DNA of 64,000 bases from Heloderma charlesbogerti (GCA_026122225.1 JANEZZ010001477.1:868001-932000); one strand, 5' to 3'; counted from the first letter of the stretch, positions 43,700-54,770 are shown. Program-made: numbers and translations. The notes: generated by a model from the letters alone, not told the origin.

Positions 43700-44225
43700 T
43701 ACAGATGCTATTATTTGGGGGCAGTGAAACAGTGGAATATGCCCAGATATTCCTAAAGGTACACGCAACTGAGGCTGTACCTGAGATGAAGGAATATTTT
43801 GACTTATGTGAACAGTTGTACATATTTTTTAAGAAGGGGCCTGTTGCTCAGATTTATAAAGGCAGTTCTTTAAAACGCCTGTTGGTTCAACAGTGGACTG
43901 GACGTACATCTGTTCTTTCTACACGCAGATCAGTGCATCTTCTCCTTGTGAAAAGTGTTCTCATCTAAAAACGGAAGCTATTAGATTGCTCAATTAGATC
44001 AGTAGTCTTTCTTTTCCTTTTCTTACTGAAATTATGCTAAAAGTACTGGGACATCTTCAACCTGTAACAGCACTGCTGCAGCAGACAAATCTGGATATCA
44101 AGGCAATATTGAAACACATTGACTCTGTTGGGAGGTAGTTGCAAGAAATGCAGAATGATACCGTTTTCAACAATATTTCTGAAGCAGCCAAGAAAGCATG
44201 GGAATCTGGTGACCATGACCATAGT
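43700..44225 (+). pseudogene. Decayed hAT-type transposase (ZMYM1-like) fragment
   Basis: The frame 43705-43968 reads KEYFDLCEQLYIFFKKGPVA and SSLKRLLVQQWTGR. After a frame change and stops, the plus strand continues with KVLGHLQPVTALLQQTNLDI and then EAAKKAWESGDHD up to 44220. The order (LYxFF, LKRLL-x-QRWTGR, LQxxxxDI) is that of hAT transposases related to ZMYM1-type proteins, which I recognise only by style. No host splice signals frame it and it lies between STAB1 exons 6 and 7. Confidence 0.45.
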
Positions 44226-44354
44226 AAGTCCTATGAACACTGACTTATGAGTAAGACCCACTGAGACTTACTTTCAAGTAAGTGTACATGTCAGTCTGAA
44301 AGTCACTTGTATTTTGTAAATCATAAAAAATGTCTCTCTGTTTTATGATTTCAG

Positions 44355-44471
44355 TTCTTCCCGACTGTGGTGGTGTAATCTGTGAAGCCAATTCTCTTTG
44401 TGTGATGAAGGATGGGCAGGCAAGGTGTGACTGTATGCCAGGCTACAAGAAAACTGGGATCTACTGTCAAG
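44355..44471 (+). CDS. STAB1: STAB1 exon 7: EGF-like repeat
   Basis: Acceptor TATGATTTCAG, donor TGTCAAG|GTAAGA. It reads VLPDCGGVICEANSLCVMKD and CDCMPGYKKTGIYCQ. This is one EGF-like repeat with six cysteines, at the place where the human protein has its ELPVCQELRC...CRCLPGYTQQGSEC repeat. Identity to human is lower than in exon 6, but spacing and phase (1 in, 1 out) agree. Confidence 0.9.
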
Positions 44472-44797
44472 GTAAGAGGAAATACGTAGCATTTATGTAG
44501 CGCTCAAAGCCATCCATGGTTATCTTTTTTGGGGTGAAGCTTGCAACAACCTTGCAAGGTACGCTGTGCTGTCTTCAAGGATGCTCGATTACATTTCCCC
44601 TCCCATCTGGTTTTTCAGTTCCCGTCCCCCCCCCGCAACAGTCACTCCTTCCCTAGGAGTGGCCATAGCTGGGAAACCAGGTGACGTTAATCAAAAGCAC
44701 TTTTGCCTTGGATGCTACCTGTGCAAAGCCCAGTCGAACACCACTGTCAAACCATGCCCCTGATCTTTCAAGGGGAAGGTGATCCCCTTGAAAGATC

Positions 44798-44935
44798 AGT
44801 CTTCCCCAACCTGCAGAAGCGTGGGGCTATAACATCCTTAATCCCCAGCCATTGTGGCTATGCTGGCTGGGAATGATGAGAATGGTGGTCCAACACATAT
44901 GTGGGGGAACCAGGTCAGGAAAAGCTGATCTAGAT
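44798..44935. mobile_element. hAT-like palindromic MITE
   Basis: CAGTCTTCCCCAACCTG at the left and CCAGGTCAGGAAAAGCTG at the right are the imperfect inverted ends of the family at 46983-47116. Confidence 0.65.
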
Positions 44936-44937
44936 CA

Positions 44938-45295
44938 AGGGAGCCACCAGACTTTAGCTCCATCAGGGTTCTGTTAACATCCCCCACTTGTCTGGATTGA
45001 GCTTTTTCTTGTTCAGCCATATCCAGTCTCTGACTGACCCCAGGCACTTGTTTAGAGGTTCTGCAGCCTCACCTGGCTCTGTTGAAAAGGAGAAGTAGAA
45101 TTGGATGTCACCAATGCACATCTGGTCAGCCTTTCCCAACAATTTCATCTAGATGTTGAAAGTCATGTGCTGTCTCAGACTTCCAGCCATGCCAAGCAGT
45201 CCAGAATGATTCCATGATTGATGGTGTTGAAAGCCATTGAGAAATCCAAAAGAATAAATAGGACTACACTCCTCCTATTCCTAGCATGGTGTAGG
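44938..45295 (-). mobile_element. L2-type LINE fragment, antisense
   Basis: Minus strand 45148-44963 reads IGDIQFYFSFSTEPGEAAEP and RDWIWLNKKKLNPDK, colinear with YVDDTQLYLSFKSSP...GWMGRNKLKLNPDK of the ORF at 1-1779. Both Asp of YxDD are disturbed. Confidence 0.75.
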
Positions 45296-45328
45296 TAGGT
45301 CATCCACCTTGGCCACCAAAGCAGTTCA

Positions 45329-46165
45329 TAGAATCATAGAATAGTAGGGTTGGAAGGGGCCTACAAGACCATCGAGTCCAACCCCTTGCTCAATGCAGGA
45401 ATCCAAGTCAGAGTATCCCCGACAGATGGCTGTCCAGCCTCATCTTGAATGCCTCCAGTGTGGGAGAGCCCACCACCTCCCTAGGTAAATTACCTAGGTT
45501 CCATTGTCCTATTGCTCTAACAGTCAGGATGTTTTTCCTGATGTTCAGCTGGAATCTGTCTTCCTGTAACTTGAGCCCATTATTCCATGTCCTGCATTCT
45601 AGGACGATCGAGAAGAGATCCTGGCCTTCCTCTCTGTGACCACCTTTCAAGGACTTGAAGAGCGCTATCATATCTCCCCTCAGCCTTCTCTTCTCAAAGC
45701 TAAACATGCCCAGTTCTTTCAGTCTCTCTTCATAGGGCTTTGTTTCCAGTCCCCTGATCATCTTTGTTGCCCTCCTCTGAACCCTCTCCAGCTTGCCTGC
45801 ATCCTTCTTAAAGTGCGGTGCCCAGAACTGGACAGTACTCCAGATGAGGCCTAACCAGTGCTGAGTAGAGGGGAACTAGTACTTCCCGGGATTTGGAAAC
45901 TATGCTTCTATTAATGCAGCCCAAAATAGCATTTGCCATTTTTGTAGCCACATCACATTGTTGGCTCATATTCAGCTTATGATCGACAACAATTCCAAGA
46001 TCCTTCTCGCTTGTAGTGTTGTTGAGCCAAGTATCCCCCATCTTGTAACTGTGCATTTGGTTTCTTTTTCCTAGGTGCAGAACTTGGCATTTATGCCTAT
46101 TAAATTTCTTTCTGTTATTTTCTGCCCCACGCTCCAGTCTATCAAGATCACTTTGAAAGTTCATG
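45329..46165 (-). mobile_element. CR1 LINE 3' fragment, antisense
   Basis: Starts with the CR1 end CATAGAATCATAGAATAGTAGGG and extends through the C-terminal reverse transcriptase frame (45761-45408, 46164-45808: CQVLHLGKRNQMHSYKMGD, SALVRPHLEYC) to a 5' truncation near 46165. The frame shifts once near 45808-45760. Confidence 0.9.
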
Positions 46166-46980
46166 ATCCAAAGCCAGAACTGACTCCAGACTAGTAAGGA
46201 TCCAAAGGATCAGTATCACCTAGAAATACTGGGAGTTTAATTCTTATTATGGATTTTATCATATATAATCTAGAAGCAGAAAAAGAAAAAAAAAGAAAAA
46301 AAAACTACTGAAAACACAAAAACAACATAATTCCTGAGTCCCAGAATGTTCCCTTCCCACTCCCTCCTAGTGTGATTGGGCTTTATGATCAAAATTTCAA
46401 AATGTATTGCAGCAACTGTCTTTTGTGAGCCATGATGCGGCCTGGGACTGCTCTTGCTTGTTCTTTTACATGTATGGGCCTAGTGCCCAAGTCTTCACTC
46501 ACAACCTCTTATTCACACTGAGGGCTAATCCACAGCCAAAATCAACACAATGCTGTGTGTGAAAAAGCTAAGCTGAAACAGAGAAAAGACCACACGATTT
46601 GGACAAGGCAAGGCAGCCAGAATTCTTTTAGCTTTTGCTGTTTGTTCCACAAATTGTTCAGCCATTGGAGGACTGAGACAGAGAGCTCTCAATAAAAATA
46701 ATCCATTAACACTTGAAGGAATGTAACATAAGGCCTTCAAAGATCAGTAGCATCATGTGAGTTTGTCCAGGACATCTCAAAAATGTTGATGCAGACCCAA
46801 CACCCTCAATGCGCCCTGTATATCCAGCGTAAACCAGGGCAGTGGCTGCCTGTAGACACAGGATGCTTTCAGAGAAAAAGGTCTAAAGATGCCAGATGCG
46901 AACAAAGGATCTCGCAGGGACCAAGTGGATCTCTGTGGGTGGCATTGGCCAGATCAGTGACTGCAGTTCCCTTGGTCTCA
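46166..46980. other. STAB1 intron 7, unrecognised
   Basis: A-rich low-complexity run at about 46276-46322; otherwise nothing nameable. Confidence 0.4.
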
Positions 46981-46982
46981 TT

Positions 46983-47116
46983 CAGCCTTCCCCAACCTAG
47001 GCCCCTCCAAATGTTCTGGACTACAGATTCCATCAGCCCCAGCTAGCATGGCCAATGGTCACGGATGTTGGGGGTTCTAGTCCAAACATATGGAGGCACC
47101 AGGTTGGGGAAAGCTG
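46983..47116. mobile_element. hAT-like palindromic MITE, well preserved
   Basis: CAGCCTTCCCCAACCTAGGC at the left and CACCAGGTTGGGGAAAGCTG at the right are inverted repeats. The interior TTCTGGACTACAGATTCCATCAGCCCC/TTGGGGGTTCTAGTCC folds as a hairpin. Confidence 0.75.
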
Positions 47117-47330
47117 CTGTAGTTGGCTGGGGTTCCCCTTCCTTTGATGGAAGCTTCTGTTAAAAATTAACTTTTAGTTATGACCACTGAATTGCATCAA
47201 AATTTATCTGCATTCATTCTGCCTCTTCCTTTGGTTGGCTACATTTCTACCAAGCAACCTTAAACTTCTGGTTGGAAATATTGGACTAGCTCACGTATCC
47301 CCTAATATTCCCTGTTTACTTCATTTGCAG

Positions 47331-47527
47331 CCCAGGATCCCTGCAGCTCCTCCCCGTGCTCTCCATTTGCTGACTGCAAGGCCCTTGGGCAGAACAAGTA
47401 TGAATGTACTTGTGCAAAGGGGTACCAAGGAGATGGGCGAATATGCCAAGCCATAAATCCCTGTGTCAATAATAACGGAGGCTGCCCTGAAAATTCCACC
47501 TTCTGTTTGGTCCAAAGTGCAGGAAAG
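47331..47527 (+). CDS. STAB1: STAB1 exon 8: two EGF-like repeats
   Basis: Acceptor TTCATTTGCAG, donor GGAAAG|GTAAGC. It reads AQDPCSSSPCSPFADCKALG, YECTCAKGYQGDGRICQ, then AINPCVNNNGGCPENSTFCL. These are two EGF-like repeats of the stabilin GYxGDGxxC type; human has NPCWPSPC...GDGMVC and DPCTDNLGGCPSNSTLC. The DPC and NPC starts are characteristic. Phase 1 in, phase 0 out. Confidence 0.95.
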
Positions 47528-47767
47528 GTAAGCTGGTTAACTGCAATGAACTTTGCTTACTGGGATGACCCCATGATTTTGGCTTTGTGAAAAGTATATT
47601 AAAAACCCAATATTATATGTGCACTGAATTTCCAGATGATGTAATTTGAAAACAGATTATTCAAATGCAAGCATCTTGCAGAAGACGCTTTTGAGTAAGA
47701 GCTTCTCTACCTTCCAGTTAATGGTTTAAAATAACAACAACTGAAAGTTTGGAGAAAGTGTGTAATG

Positions 47768-48104
47768 TAGAGCTTTTCTACACGAGGCATTTATTGTGAC
47801 TCATGATTCCTTACTCACAGTTGTTTACAGGCTATTTAGACAACGGTGTAATCCTCCAGTTTCACTTCTGTTCTTTCAGAGCAGTTCCCCATTTTTTTTT
47901 AGAGTGGGGAAAATGGGGTATTACTTCTGACCATGCAGTTTCTCCTTGTATATTTGAGCTATTCCACTACACCACAGCTCCATGTAGAGGTTATGTAGCA
48001 GAAAAGCAAGAAAGGAAAAGCTCTTTGTGTAGAGCTCAGATCTCAATTCTGTGATGAACCTGAAAGTAGATACAGAAATTAACAGCCTTGAGTAGAAAAG
48101 CTCA
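47768..48104. mobile_element. MITE family B copy
   Basis: Left end AGAGCTTTTCTACACGAGGC, right end GCCTTGAGTAGAAAAGCTC, inverted repeats of each other with a few differences. The interior TTTATTGTG(C/A)CTCATGATTCCTTACTCACAG is shared with 52768-53134 and 62187-62553. No coding capacity. Confidence 0.7.
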
Positions 48105-48147
48105 TCGTGTGTAAAAAGCTTTCATCACTTATCCAGATTATTGTATA

Positions 48148-48240
48148 GACCAGACTTCACTGAGTTGGTGACCTCCAGATGTGTTGGACAGCAACATATG
48201 TAGTCCAACACATCTGGAGACTGGTAGACACAGTGCATCC
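48148..48240. mobile_element. hAT-like MITE fragment with hairpin
   Basis: CCTCCAGATGTGTTGGACAGCAAC is followed by GTAGTCCAACACATCTGGAG, its inverted partner, a few bases on. Confidence 0.6.
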
Positions 48241-48602
48241 CATGGGTTGTATCTGACTCTAGCCATCTGTCAGTAGGATGGAAACAACTGGCCAGATGGA
48301 TTTCCCCTCCCCCCATGGGGGACCCTCCAGAACAGATTTTGAGGTTGGGGGGCACGGAGGGGAGAGAGGAGAGCAAGGGGAACTCCCATTGCACAAGCAG
48401 CAGATGGTCGCTTGTGTGACATTGGATTTAACCCCATAACTGCCCCACTGCTTTTCTCATCTCCTGTGAGCTAGCATGCACTGAAATCCTGCAGACTTAT
48501 AAAGTGCAAGGATGAGATTTGCTGAAGGAACCCTCTGTGCAAATGCTCCCTAAAAACTATCACATGGGTACAAAATTGCTACTCTGCCTTCTCTTTCCAT
48601 AG
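48241..48602. other. STAB1 intron 8, end, unrecognised
   Basis: No named repeat before the exon 9 acceptor. Confidence 0.45.
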
Positions 48603-48748
48603 TCCATTTGCAGATGTAAGCCAGGAATGACTAGGAACAGAATGCAAATGGAAGATGGAACTGGTTGCTCACCCATCATCACTGGATGTAAGCCATACAC
48701 ATGTGACAGAACTTCAGTGTGTACATTGGACTCTGATGGAGTTGTCAA
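48603..48748 (+). CDS. STAB1: STAB1 exon 9: EGF-like segment
   Basis: Acceptor TCTCTTTCCATAG, donor GTTGTCAA|GTAAGT. It reads SICRCKPGMTRNRMQMEDGT, CSPIITGCKPYTCDRTSVCT and LDSDGVVK. It closes the EGF begun in exon 8 (FCL...SICRCKPG) and opens the next with the human-like C-x-P-x-x-CDRxxxC order. Phase 0 in, phase 2 out; the split lysine codon is finished by exon 10. Confidence 0.92.
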
Positions 48749-48906
48749 GTAAGTTGCTTAGAAGTGTGTAATGAATTAAATATATAGGGTGGGAACTATT
48801 CTGTACTCAGCTTGATGGCCATAATACTGGATCCAGAACAGAATCCTGAATCAAGGATTTGGGTTCCTCACCGCTTCTACATACGTTAGATCTCTGATGA
48901 AACATA

Positions 48907-49292
48907 AGGCATTTCTACACCAGCCTAAAATCCTGCATTTAAAACAGGGCTTTCTGCTTCCGTTTAAAATGCAGGATCACAACTTCTTCCTTTTTCACCT
49001 GCTTCCTTTCCCCCCTCCCCTTTTCTCCTCCTTCTCCCCGTATCTGAGTTTTCCATTATCTCATTGTTCTCGCTCCTCTTCTTGCTGCTTTTCCTCTTTT
49101 TGCGGAGGAAACTGAAGTGGAACATGACGGGGTAATTTGATAGCTCATTATCTGTGATATATTTAAAAATGGAACAAAGGGCATTTGGTGCAGAAGACAC
49201 CTTGGATGATCACAGTGTCATGTAAAGAGCCCACAAACTTCAGTGACAGAGCAATCTCAATCGTAGGATAAAAGCTCCGTGTGAAGAAAGCC
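48907..49292 (-). mobile_element. MITE family A, full-length copy, minus strand
   Basis: GGCATTTCTACACCAGCCTAAAATCC to GCTCCGTGTGAAGAAAGCC, same order as 38303-38690. Confidence 0.75.
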
Positions 49293-49324
49293 ATAGACCA
49301 AGCACTCTCATCCCAAGTGTAACT

Positions 49325-49453
49325 GAACCACTTCTTGGTGCCCTCCAGATGTGTTGGCCTACAACTTCCATTGTCCTGTCCAAAGGCCATGCAGGCTAGG
49401 GTTATTCAGAATTGTAGTACAACACATCTGGGGGACACCAGACTGGGGAAAGC
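49325..49453. mobile_element. hAT-like palindromic MITE
   Basis: TTGGTGCCCTCCAGATGTGTTGGCC at the left is partner to GTAGTACAACACATCTGGGGGACACCA at the right. Confidence 0.65.
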
Positions 49454-49825
49454 TACCGTACCTCTTGCTACAACAGCAGCTTTTCATGTTCCTTTTTTAA
49501 TCCCATTCTTCCAAGGAGCACCAGCTAGATGGCAAGGATGCAAGAAGTCCATGATCAGAATGCACATCTATACTTGTATTTCCTGCCCCATACCATATCC
49601 CATAGAATGGATGGCAATTTGGTGAGGAGGAATTTAGATCAGGAAAATGGTGTGGAAAGAATATGTTCCATGGCCTCTTCCTACACTTCTTCCCTGATCA
49701 AATTAGCAGCGTCACATAGCTATGAGGAAATTTAAAAGAAACCAACAACAGAAGATTCATGAACACAGATGCTCCATGTATGTCACATCTCTTTTGGCCA
49801 CCAGAGTGCATAATGTAGCTGAGGC

Positions 49826-49931
49826 CAGCCTTACCCAACCTAGTGCTGTCCAGATGTATTGGACTATAACTCCCATGCTGACTGGGAATTATGGGAGTTG
49901 TTGTCCAACACACCTGCAGGTTGGGGAAAGG
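49826..49931. mobile_element. hAT-like palindromic MITE
   Basis: CAGCCTTACCCAACCTAG and CAGGTTGGGGAAAGGTG ends; arms TATTGGACTATAACTCCCAT and ATGGGAGTTGTTGTCCAACA. Confidence 0.7.
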
Positions 49932-49989
49932 TGGGTTAGGCTGAGTGACAGTGACTTCCCCAAAGCCACCCAATGAGCTTCATTACTAA

Positions 49990-50665
49990 GCATTGAGTGG
50001 AGCAGCCTTCTGTTACACCCCCACTGGAAGACTCATCCTTGGAGGAAGAGCTGGAGGACCAGGAACCACCCGCCACCAGCAATGCCCAAGGTTTGCCAGT
50101 AGACCAGGAGCAGTCTGGGCCCTACCATGAGGCCATCACCTGTGGAGGACAAGGACTGGGGAGGGACGTCACCTGAAAAGACAGGAACTCAGAAGGAGTG
50201 CTAGGCTGAGCCAAAGGCTTCCTTGTGAGAAAAGGTATACTTGCATATAGGAGGACCTTTTCAGCTGCAGTCTCTAACAGCTCACAGCTGAGGGTTGAGT
50301 GTGGCTCTGACAGCTTCCACATAAAAACAGCAGTGTAAGGCTAAGAGAGTTGCTGGAAGCAATGTTGACTAGATCTTTCTGAATCTACCCTCTCTTGTCT
50401 TGACTCTGAACAGCTTTCTAGCTTGAATACTTCTGGACTGAATTCTGACTCTCCTTTGGCCTGCTCCTGGTCTTCTGTGTTGTCTTGGGACTTTGTGGCC
50501 TGTTATGTGGATTGGGCTATGACCCTCTTCCTGTGTGCAACTTGTCTGCTGTGTTGCCTTGGAACCTGTTTGCCTGTTACCTGGATTGTTGAGACCTTGC
50601 CTTTTGCCTGATCCCTGTTTGTGCTGACCACCTTGGAACTCTTGGACCCTTGCTAGGCTCAGACT
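49990..50665 (+). other. Unclassified dispersed repeat, possibly a solo LTR
   Basis: An acidic-residue-like, GAGGAAGAGCTGGAGGACCAGG-containing start is followed by a C/T-rich series of TGGACT/CTTGGACC phrases up to about 50660. This composition recalls LTR retrotransposon repeats of squamates. I find no clear TG...CA ends, target duplication or internal retroelement genes, so the class is open. Confidence 0.25.
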
Positions 50666-50669
50666 TTGG

Positions 50670-50793
50670 AAATGTTGCACCTTCCCTAACCAGATGCCTT
50701 CTAGATATTTTGGGCTTCGGTGTTGATTATCTCCAGCTGGCATTGCCCATGGTCAGGGAACTGAGGTTCAAAATACCTGTTTTGCCAGGTTGG
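50670..50793. mobile_element. hAT-like palindromic MITE, diverged
   Basis: CACCTTCCCTAACCAGATGCC and CCAGGTTGGGCAAGGCTG are imperfect inverted ends. Confidence 0.5.
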
Positions 50794-50799
50794 GCAAGG

Positions 50800-50947
50800 C
50801 TGGAACAGAATATGGGTGGGGGAACCTGTAGTCCAGCAACATCTGGAGGGCCACATCTCCCATCGAGCCTGACCATTTGACATGCTGGCTTGGGCTGGTG
50901 GGAGTTGTAGTTCAACTCATCTGGAGGGCCACAGGTTCCCCCACCTC
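50800..50947. mobile_element. hAT-like palindromic MITE
   Basis: GGTGGGGGAACCTGTAGTCC at the left and CCACAGGTTCCCCCACC at the right. Internal CAACATCTGGAGGGCCACA recurs inverted-like near 50915. Confidence 0.65.
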
Positions 50948-51082
50948 TGGGCCAGAGCCTGGGATTCCAGCACTTTAGCCACTGTCTGTATCATGGTATT
51001 AATGAGGTTTTAAAAAATACAATGTATTGCTATATTGGAATTCCAAAGATATAGGGCTGGATTTAGTGCTGGTCATCTGCTA

Positions 51083-51185
51083 GTGCAGGGGTAGGCAACC
51101 TTTTTGAGCCTAGGGTCACATTTGGCAATTTGAGGCACTCTCCTGGGCTCCAGCACAAAATATGTCTGGAGCCACCTGCTATCTT
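51083..51185. mobile_element. hAT-like terminus
   Basis: GTGCAGGGGTAGGCAACCTTTTTGAGCC has the CAGGGGTRGGCAACCT end of hAT elements; the opposite end is not seen. Confidence 0.45.
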
Positions 51186-51524
51186 CATTTCCTAAGAATG
51201 TCTCTGGGCCCCACTCAGAGGCATTCATGGGAAAAGAAGATGGGAGCAGGTAGAGGCCCTCACTGTGTTTGGAAGTGATCCCAGATGCCAGTAAGAAACT
51301 TGGTTAATGTAACTAAGTTAAAATAGTACCCAGGTAGTACCCAAGGTTGGTCAAGTTATGTTGGTACTTGAGGCAGAAAATCCTACAAGTTCCTATCTCT
51401 GTCCAGGCAATTAAATAGATTACTAATAAATTAAATATCTAATAATTTGCTGCCATGACAGCCAAAGCCAGCTGCCTTGCTCTGCCTAATGGTAGGTCCT
51501 TTTAACTACTAAAAGGTAGGGAAA

Positions 51525-51832
51525 GGAAAGGTTCCTCCTGTGCAAGCACCGGGTCATTACTGACCCCTAGAGGGATGCTGCTTACGCTGGCGTTTTCATG
51601 GCAGATTATAGCGGGGTGGTTTGCCATTGCCTTCCCCAGTTGTGACTGCCTTTCCCCCAGCAAGCTGGGTACTCATTTTACCGACCACGGAAGGATGGAA
51701 GGCTGAGTCGACCTGAGCCGGCTACCTGAGACCCAGCTTCCGCTGGGATCGAACTCAGGTCATGGCGAGAGTTTCAGTTGCAATACTGCCGCCTACCACT
51801 CTGCGCTACATGAGGCTGTCAGCATTAATATC
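51525..51832 (-). mobile_element. tRNA-derived SINE, minus strand
   Basis: Minus strand head GTAGCGCAGAGTGGTAGGCG contains an A-box-like TAGCGCAGAGTGG, and GAGTTCGATCCC is a B box. The body includes TCGACTCAGCCTTCCATCC and AATGGCAAACCACCCCGC, and the tail ends GGAACCTTTCCTTTCC. It is a different family from the SINE at 20277-20617. Confidence 0.7.
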
Positions 51833-51834
51833 CT

Positions 51835-51975
51835 GTATGTTGGAGAGGGGAAGAGTGAGGCTAAGGGAGAGGGTGGTTTGCCTAAAGCCAGCTACTGAGT
51901 TTGTGGCAGAAGCAAGGCTTGAACCAGGGACTTCCTGATTTGTAGCTCAGCTTCTTTAGCCACTTCATTCCTAGT
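51835..51975 (-). mobile_element. MIR-like SINE fragment, minus strand
   Basis: GCTTGAACCAGGGACTTCCTGATTTGTAGCTCAGCTTCTTTAGCCAC is the reverse complement of a tRNA-like head and B box. Confidence 0.5.
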
Positions 51976-52225
51976 CTGCTCTTGATTTTTACTGCTGCTG
52001 TATCTGGTTTCGTTTTGCAGATACAATAAAGCATAACTAGCATAAGTGGTTATGATTTATTGTATCTGGTTTTGTTTTCTTCTTGTATGATATTTTGAAC
52101 TATCACTGTGTGAATTTAAGACTGAAAGTCTGGGGAGACATATTTTAAATAAATAAGTAATCAACCAGACTTGGTAACTGAGCAGTTTTCAAAAACCATT
52201 CTTGTTCTTCTCTTACATTGGTCAG

Positions 52226-52353
52226 GTGTGTCTGCCAAGATGGAAAGATTGGAGATGGCAGACACTGCTACACAACCATCATGCATGAGATTTCTCTGCT
52301 GAGCATGCAAGGAAGATTTGGCGGGAAATTGAGGACTGGACAAACATTATTTG
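52226..52353 (+). CDS. STAB1: STAB1 exon 10: end of EGF repeat, linker into FAS1 domain 1
   Basis: Acceptor TACATTGGTCAG, donor TTATTTG|GTAACT. Completing the lysine from exon 9, it reads CVCQDGKIGDGRHCYTTIMH and EISLLSMQGRFGGKLRTGQT. The GDGRxCYxxxxHE junction is where stabilin-1 passes from the first EGF cluster to its first fasciclin (FAS1) domain. Phase 2 in, phase 1 out. The 11.2 kb intron that follows is the largest in the window and holds the two multi-hairpin elements. Confidence 0.93.
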
Positions 52354-52767
52354 GTAACTGTCTTCAGAATGTGTTTGATTAGGCAGGTGGAGTCAAGAAT
52401 TAGCTGTAGTATGCCAGAGCACAATTAAAATATTCCAGTTATCTCCAGTTTCTCTCACCAAATATGTATTGTGAGCAGCAATAATGGGACACCAGGACTG
52501 TTGCCTGGATAACTGTCAGGTAGATGGGCCAAATTATGATAAACTGCTTCCTCAGAGTTGCTTGTACTCATCATATGTGGCAGCCATGTTAACTGAAATA
52601 GGTTGTCTTTGATGGAAGATCTGAAGCATAATCAGTGGTGGTGTAAACATTTGTAAAGAATTAGCCCAAACCCTCAATTTGCAGCAAATATTGCTGATTT
52701 AGGAAAGGAAAAAGGATTGTGCTCAGGTAGTTGGGTAAAACTGTCCATTGTTATACTTAGTTAAACT

Positions 52768-53134
52768 AGGGGCATCTCTACATGAGGCTTTTATCGTGCA
52801 CTCATGATCGGTCACTCACAGAAGTTTGTGGGTCCTTTACACAATATCGTCAACCATCAGGGCCTCTCCCGTGCTTTATAGCTTTTATCCAGGGTTTTTT
52901 TTTTAAGATTGGGGAAAGTCCAGCATTTTTTTTCAGTGTGATAATGGCTGCATGTAATTGCACTATACCATAGCACCATCTAGTGGCTGTATAATGAAGC
53001 ATATAGAACTTGCAGAGAAAGGAAATCCCTGAAAAAAAGTATGTGTAAAGAAGCCAATCTGAGTCCCACAAAGAATGCAGAAGCAGAAGCCCCAGTAAAG
53101 GTGCGGGATAACGCCCTGGTGTAGAAAAGCTCTA
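52768..53134. mobile_element. MITE family B copy
   Basis: GGGGCATCTCTACATGAGGC at the left and GCCCTGGTGTAGAAAAGCTC at the right. Interior shared with 62187-62553 (GTTTGTGGGTCCTTTACACA, CACCATCTAGTGGCTGTATAATG). Confidence 0.7.
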
Positions 53135-54670
53135 GGTGTGTGGCATATGCCCATGTTCAGAGATTCTCTCAAACTATGTTGTCAGTATGCTGGCAACCAC
53201 TGATCTCCTGTCTACTGTGTATACAGTCAGATTTCTCTTACAACCAGATACCATCTAGAGCCAGTTCAGTACTTCACTCCTGTATTACCCGTATCAGAGT
53301 TCTTAAGAAACACTCTCTCAGACAAGATTTGTCTTTTTGTCTTTTACTACAAAATATTAGCATAACAGTACTAAATACAAGAACCTATGTGTGCATAAAT
53401 TCAAACACATGAAACACCTAACATCAAGGCTTCTAAGGAGAGTCACTTACATTTGCTAGTTCTCAATGATAATATTACGCTTACCAGGTTGATTCTACAG
53501 GCAACGCTTTAGGGAAAGCTGATCCTAAAGGATTGCTTCTACTGTTGTGTGTTCCAGGTCTTCTTTATATACTTCTTGGATGCTATAAAATATGTCCAAA
53601 CTGTTTTTACTACAGTTTATATTTCTCATCTAAGAATGTCAAAGATAACCTTTCTACTTTAAATCTTCATATGTCTAAATAAGATTCTTGAATTTTGAAG
53701 CTTGTTATTGAGATTAATGTGCATACCAACATACTTATCTAAACATTTTAGCTTTCTTTGAGATGTTACAGCTATGTTTTTGACACAAACATATTTACTC
53801 AACATCATCCTGTCTTGTGAGCTTGTTTTTCTTACATATTTACAGTCTCCAGTGAGGCTTGTTGGTCACTTATCTGATGGCCCATCTGACTTAATACCTT
53901 TATGATACTCTACTAAGTGAAAGCCGTAAACCTAAATTTAACATTGTCACCTCCTTATCTGGATTCCTTTCTAAACAGTAAAAGGGTACCAATGATCTAT
54001 TTCTAATGTCCTGGTACAAATGTCTCTCATCTGGCAAACCTCAGAGATAAGATGTTTTAATTACTCTTGGGTGAGAAGACCATACTGGGTGGTATTAGGC
54101 CCTGGAATCTCATTTTTAATTCCAGAATTCTCTTGGAGGCATTTGATTACAGAATTTCCTAGTCGAACAGCAGGGTAAGATTATGCAAATATGAAATATT
54201 TGCTTTATCTGCCACAGATGTGACCCAGGAGATCCATGGCTCAGTTCTCCTAACATCCATCTTCCTTCCTTCTCCTCAGTCACAAATGCCCAGGGACCCG
54301 GAGAGTATGTTTAAAGTGGGAAGATGAAGGTGGTCCAATATTATATTAAAAATTAAATTAAAAAGAGGTCCCAACTCTCCTAAAAATATATTCCATTCAT
54401 GAATTTGCATTACAAATGGACCTTGCACAAAATGTTGCAGTGTAGAATGTTCCTGTTCAGTGTGCCAGCTAGCCATGCCCTCTTCCACGATATTCCATTC
54501 CCCCTCCACCCCCTACCCCCCGATCTCCATTTTTCCTCCTCCAGCAGTCAGCCAGCATTCTGTGGCCACTGAACATGGTCTGTCCCTCATTGCCTCCTGA
54601 GGCTTCCCTCTTGTACATGGATGGTGCCATTTTGGCTACATAAGTATCAGTAATCAAATAATGTTTGCTA
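53135..54670. other. STAB1 intron 10, 1.5 kb unrecognised
   Basis: No exon with splice sites, no repeat I can name. Confidence 0.4.
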
Positions 54671-54673
54671 TTC

Positions 54674-54674
<1 letters not shown>

Positions 54675-54706
<32 letters not shown>

Positions 54707-54770
54707 ATAGAATAGAATAGAATAGAATAGAATAGAATAGAATAGAATAGAATAGAATAGAATAGAATAG
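54675..54770. repeat. Compound microsatellite (TA)n(GA)n(AATAG)13
   Basis: (TA)n at 54675-54689, (GA)n to 54705, then 13 perfect AATAG units at 54706-54770. An (ACAT)n run follows at about 54889-54909. Confidence 0.97.
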
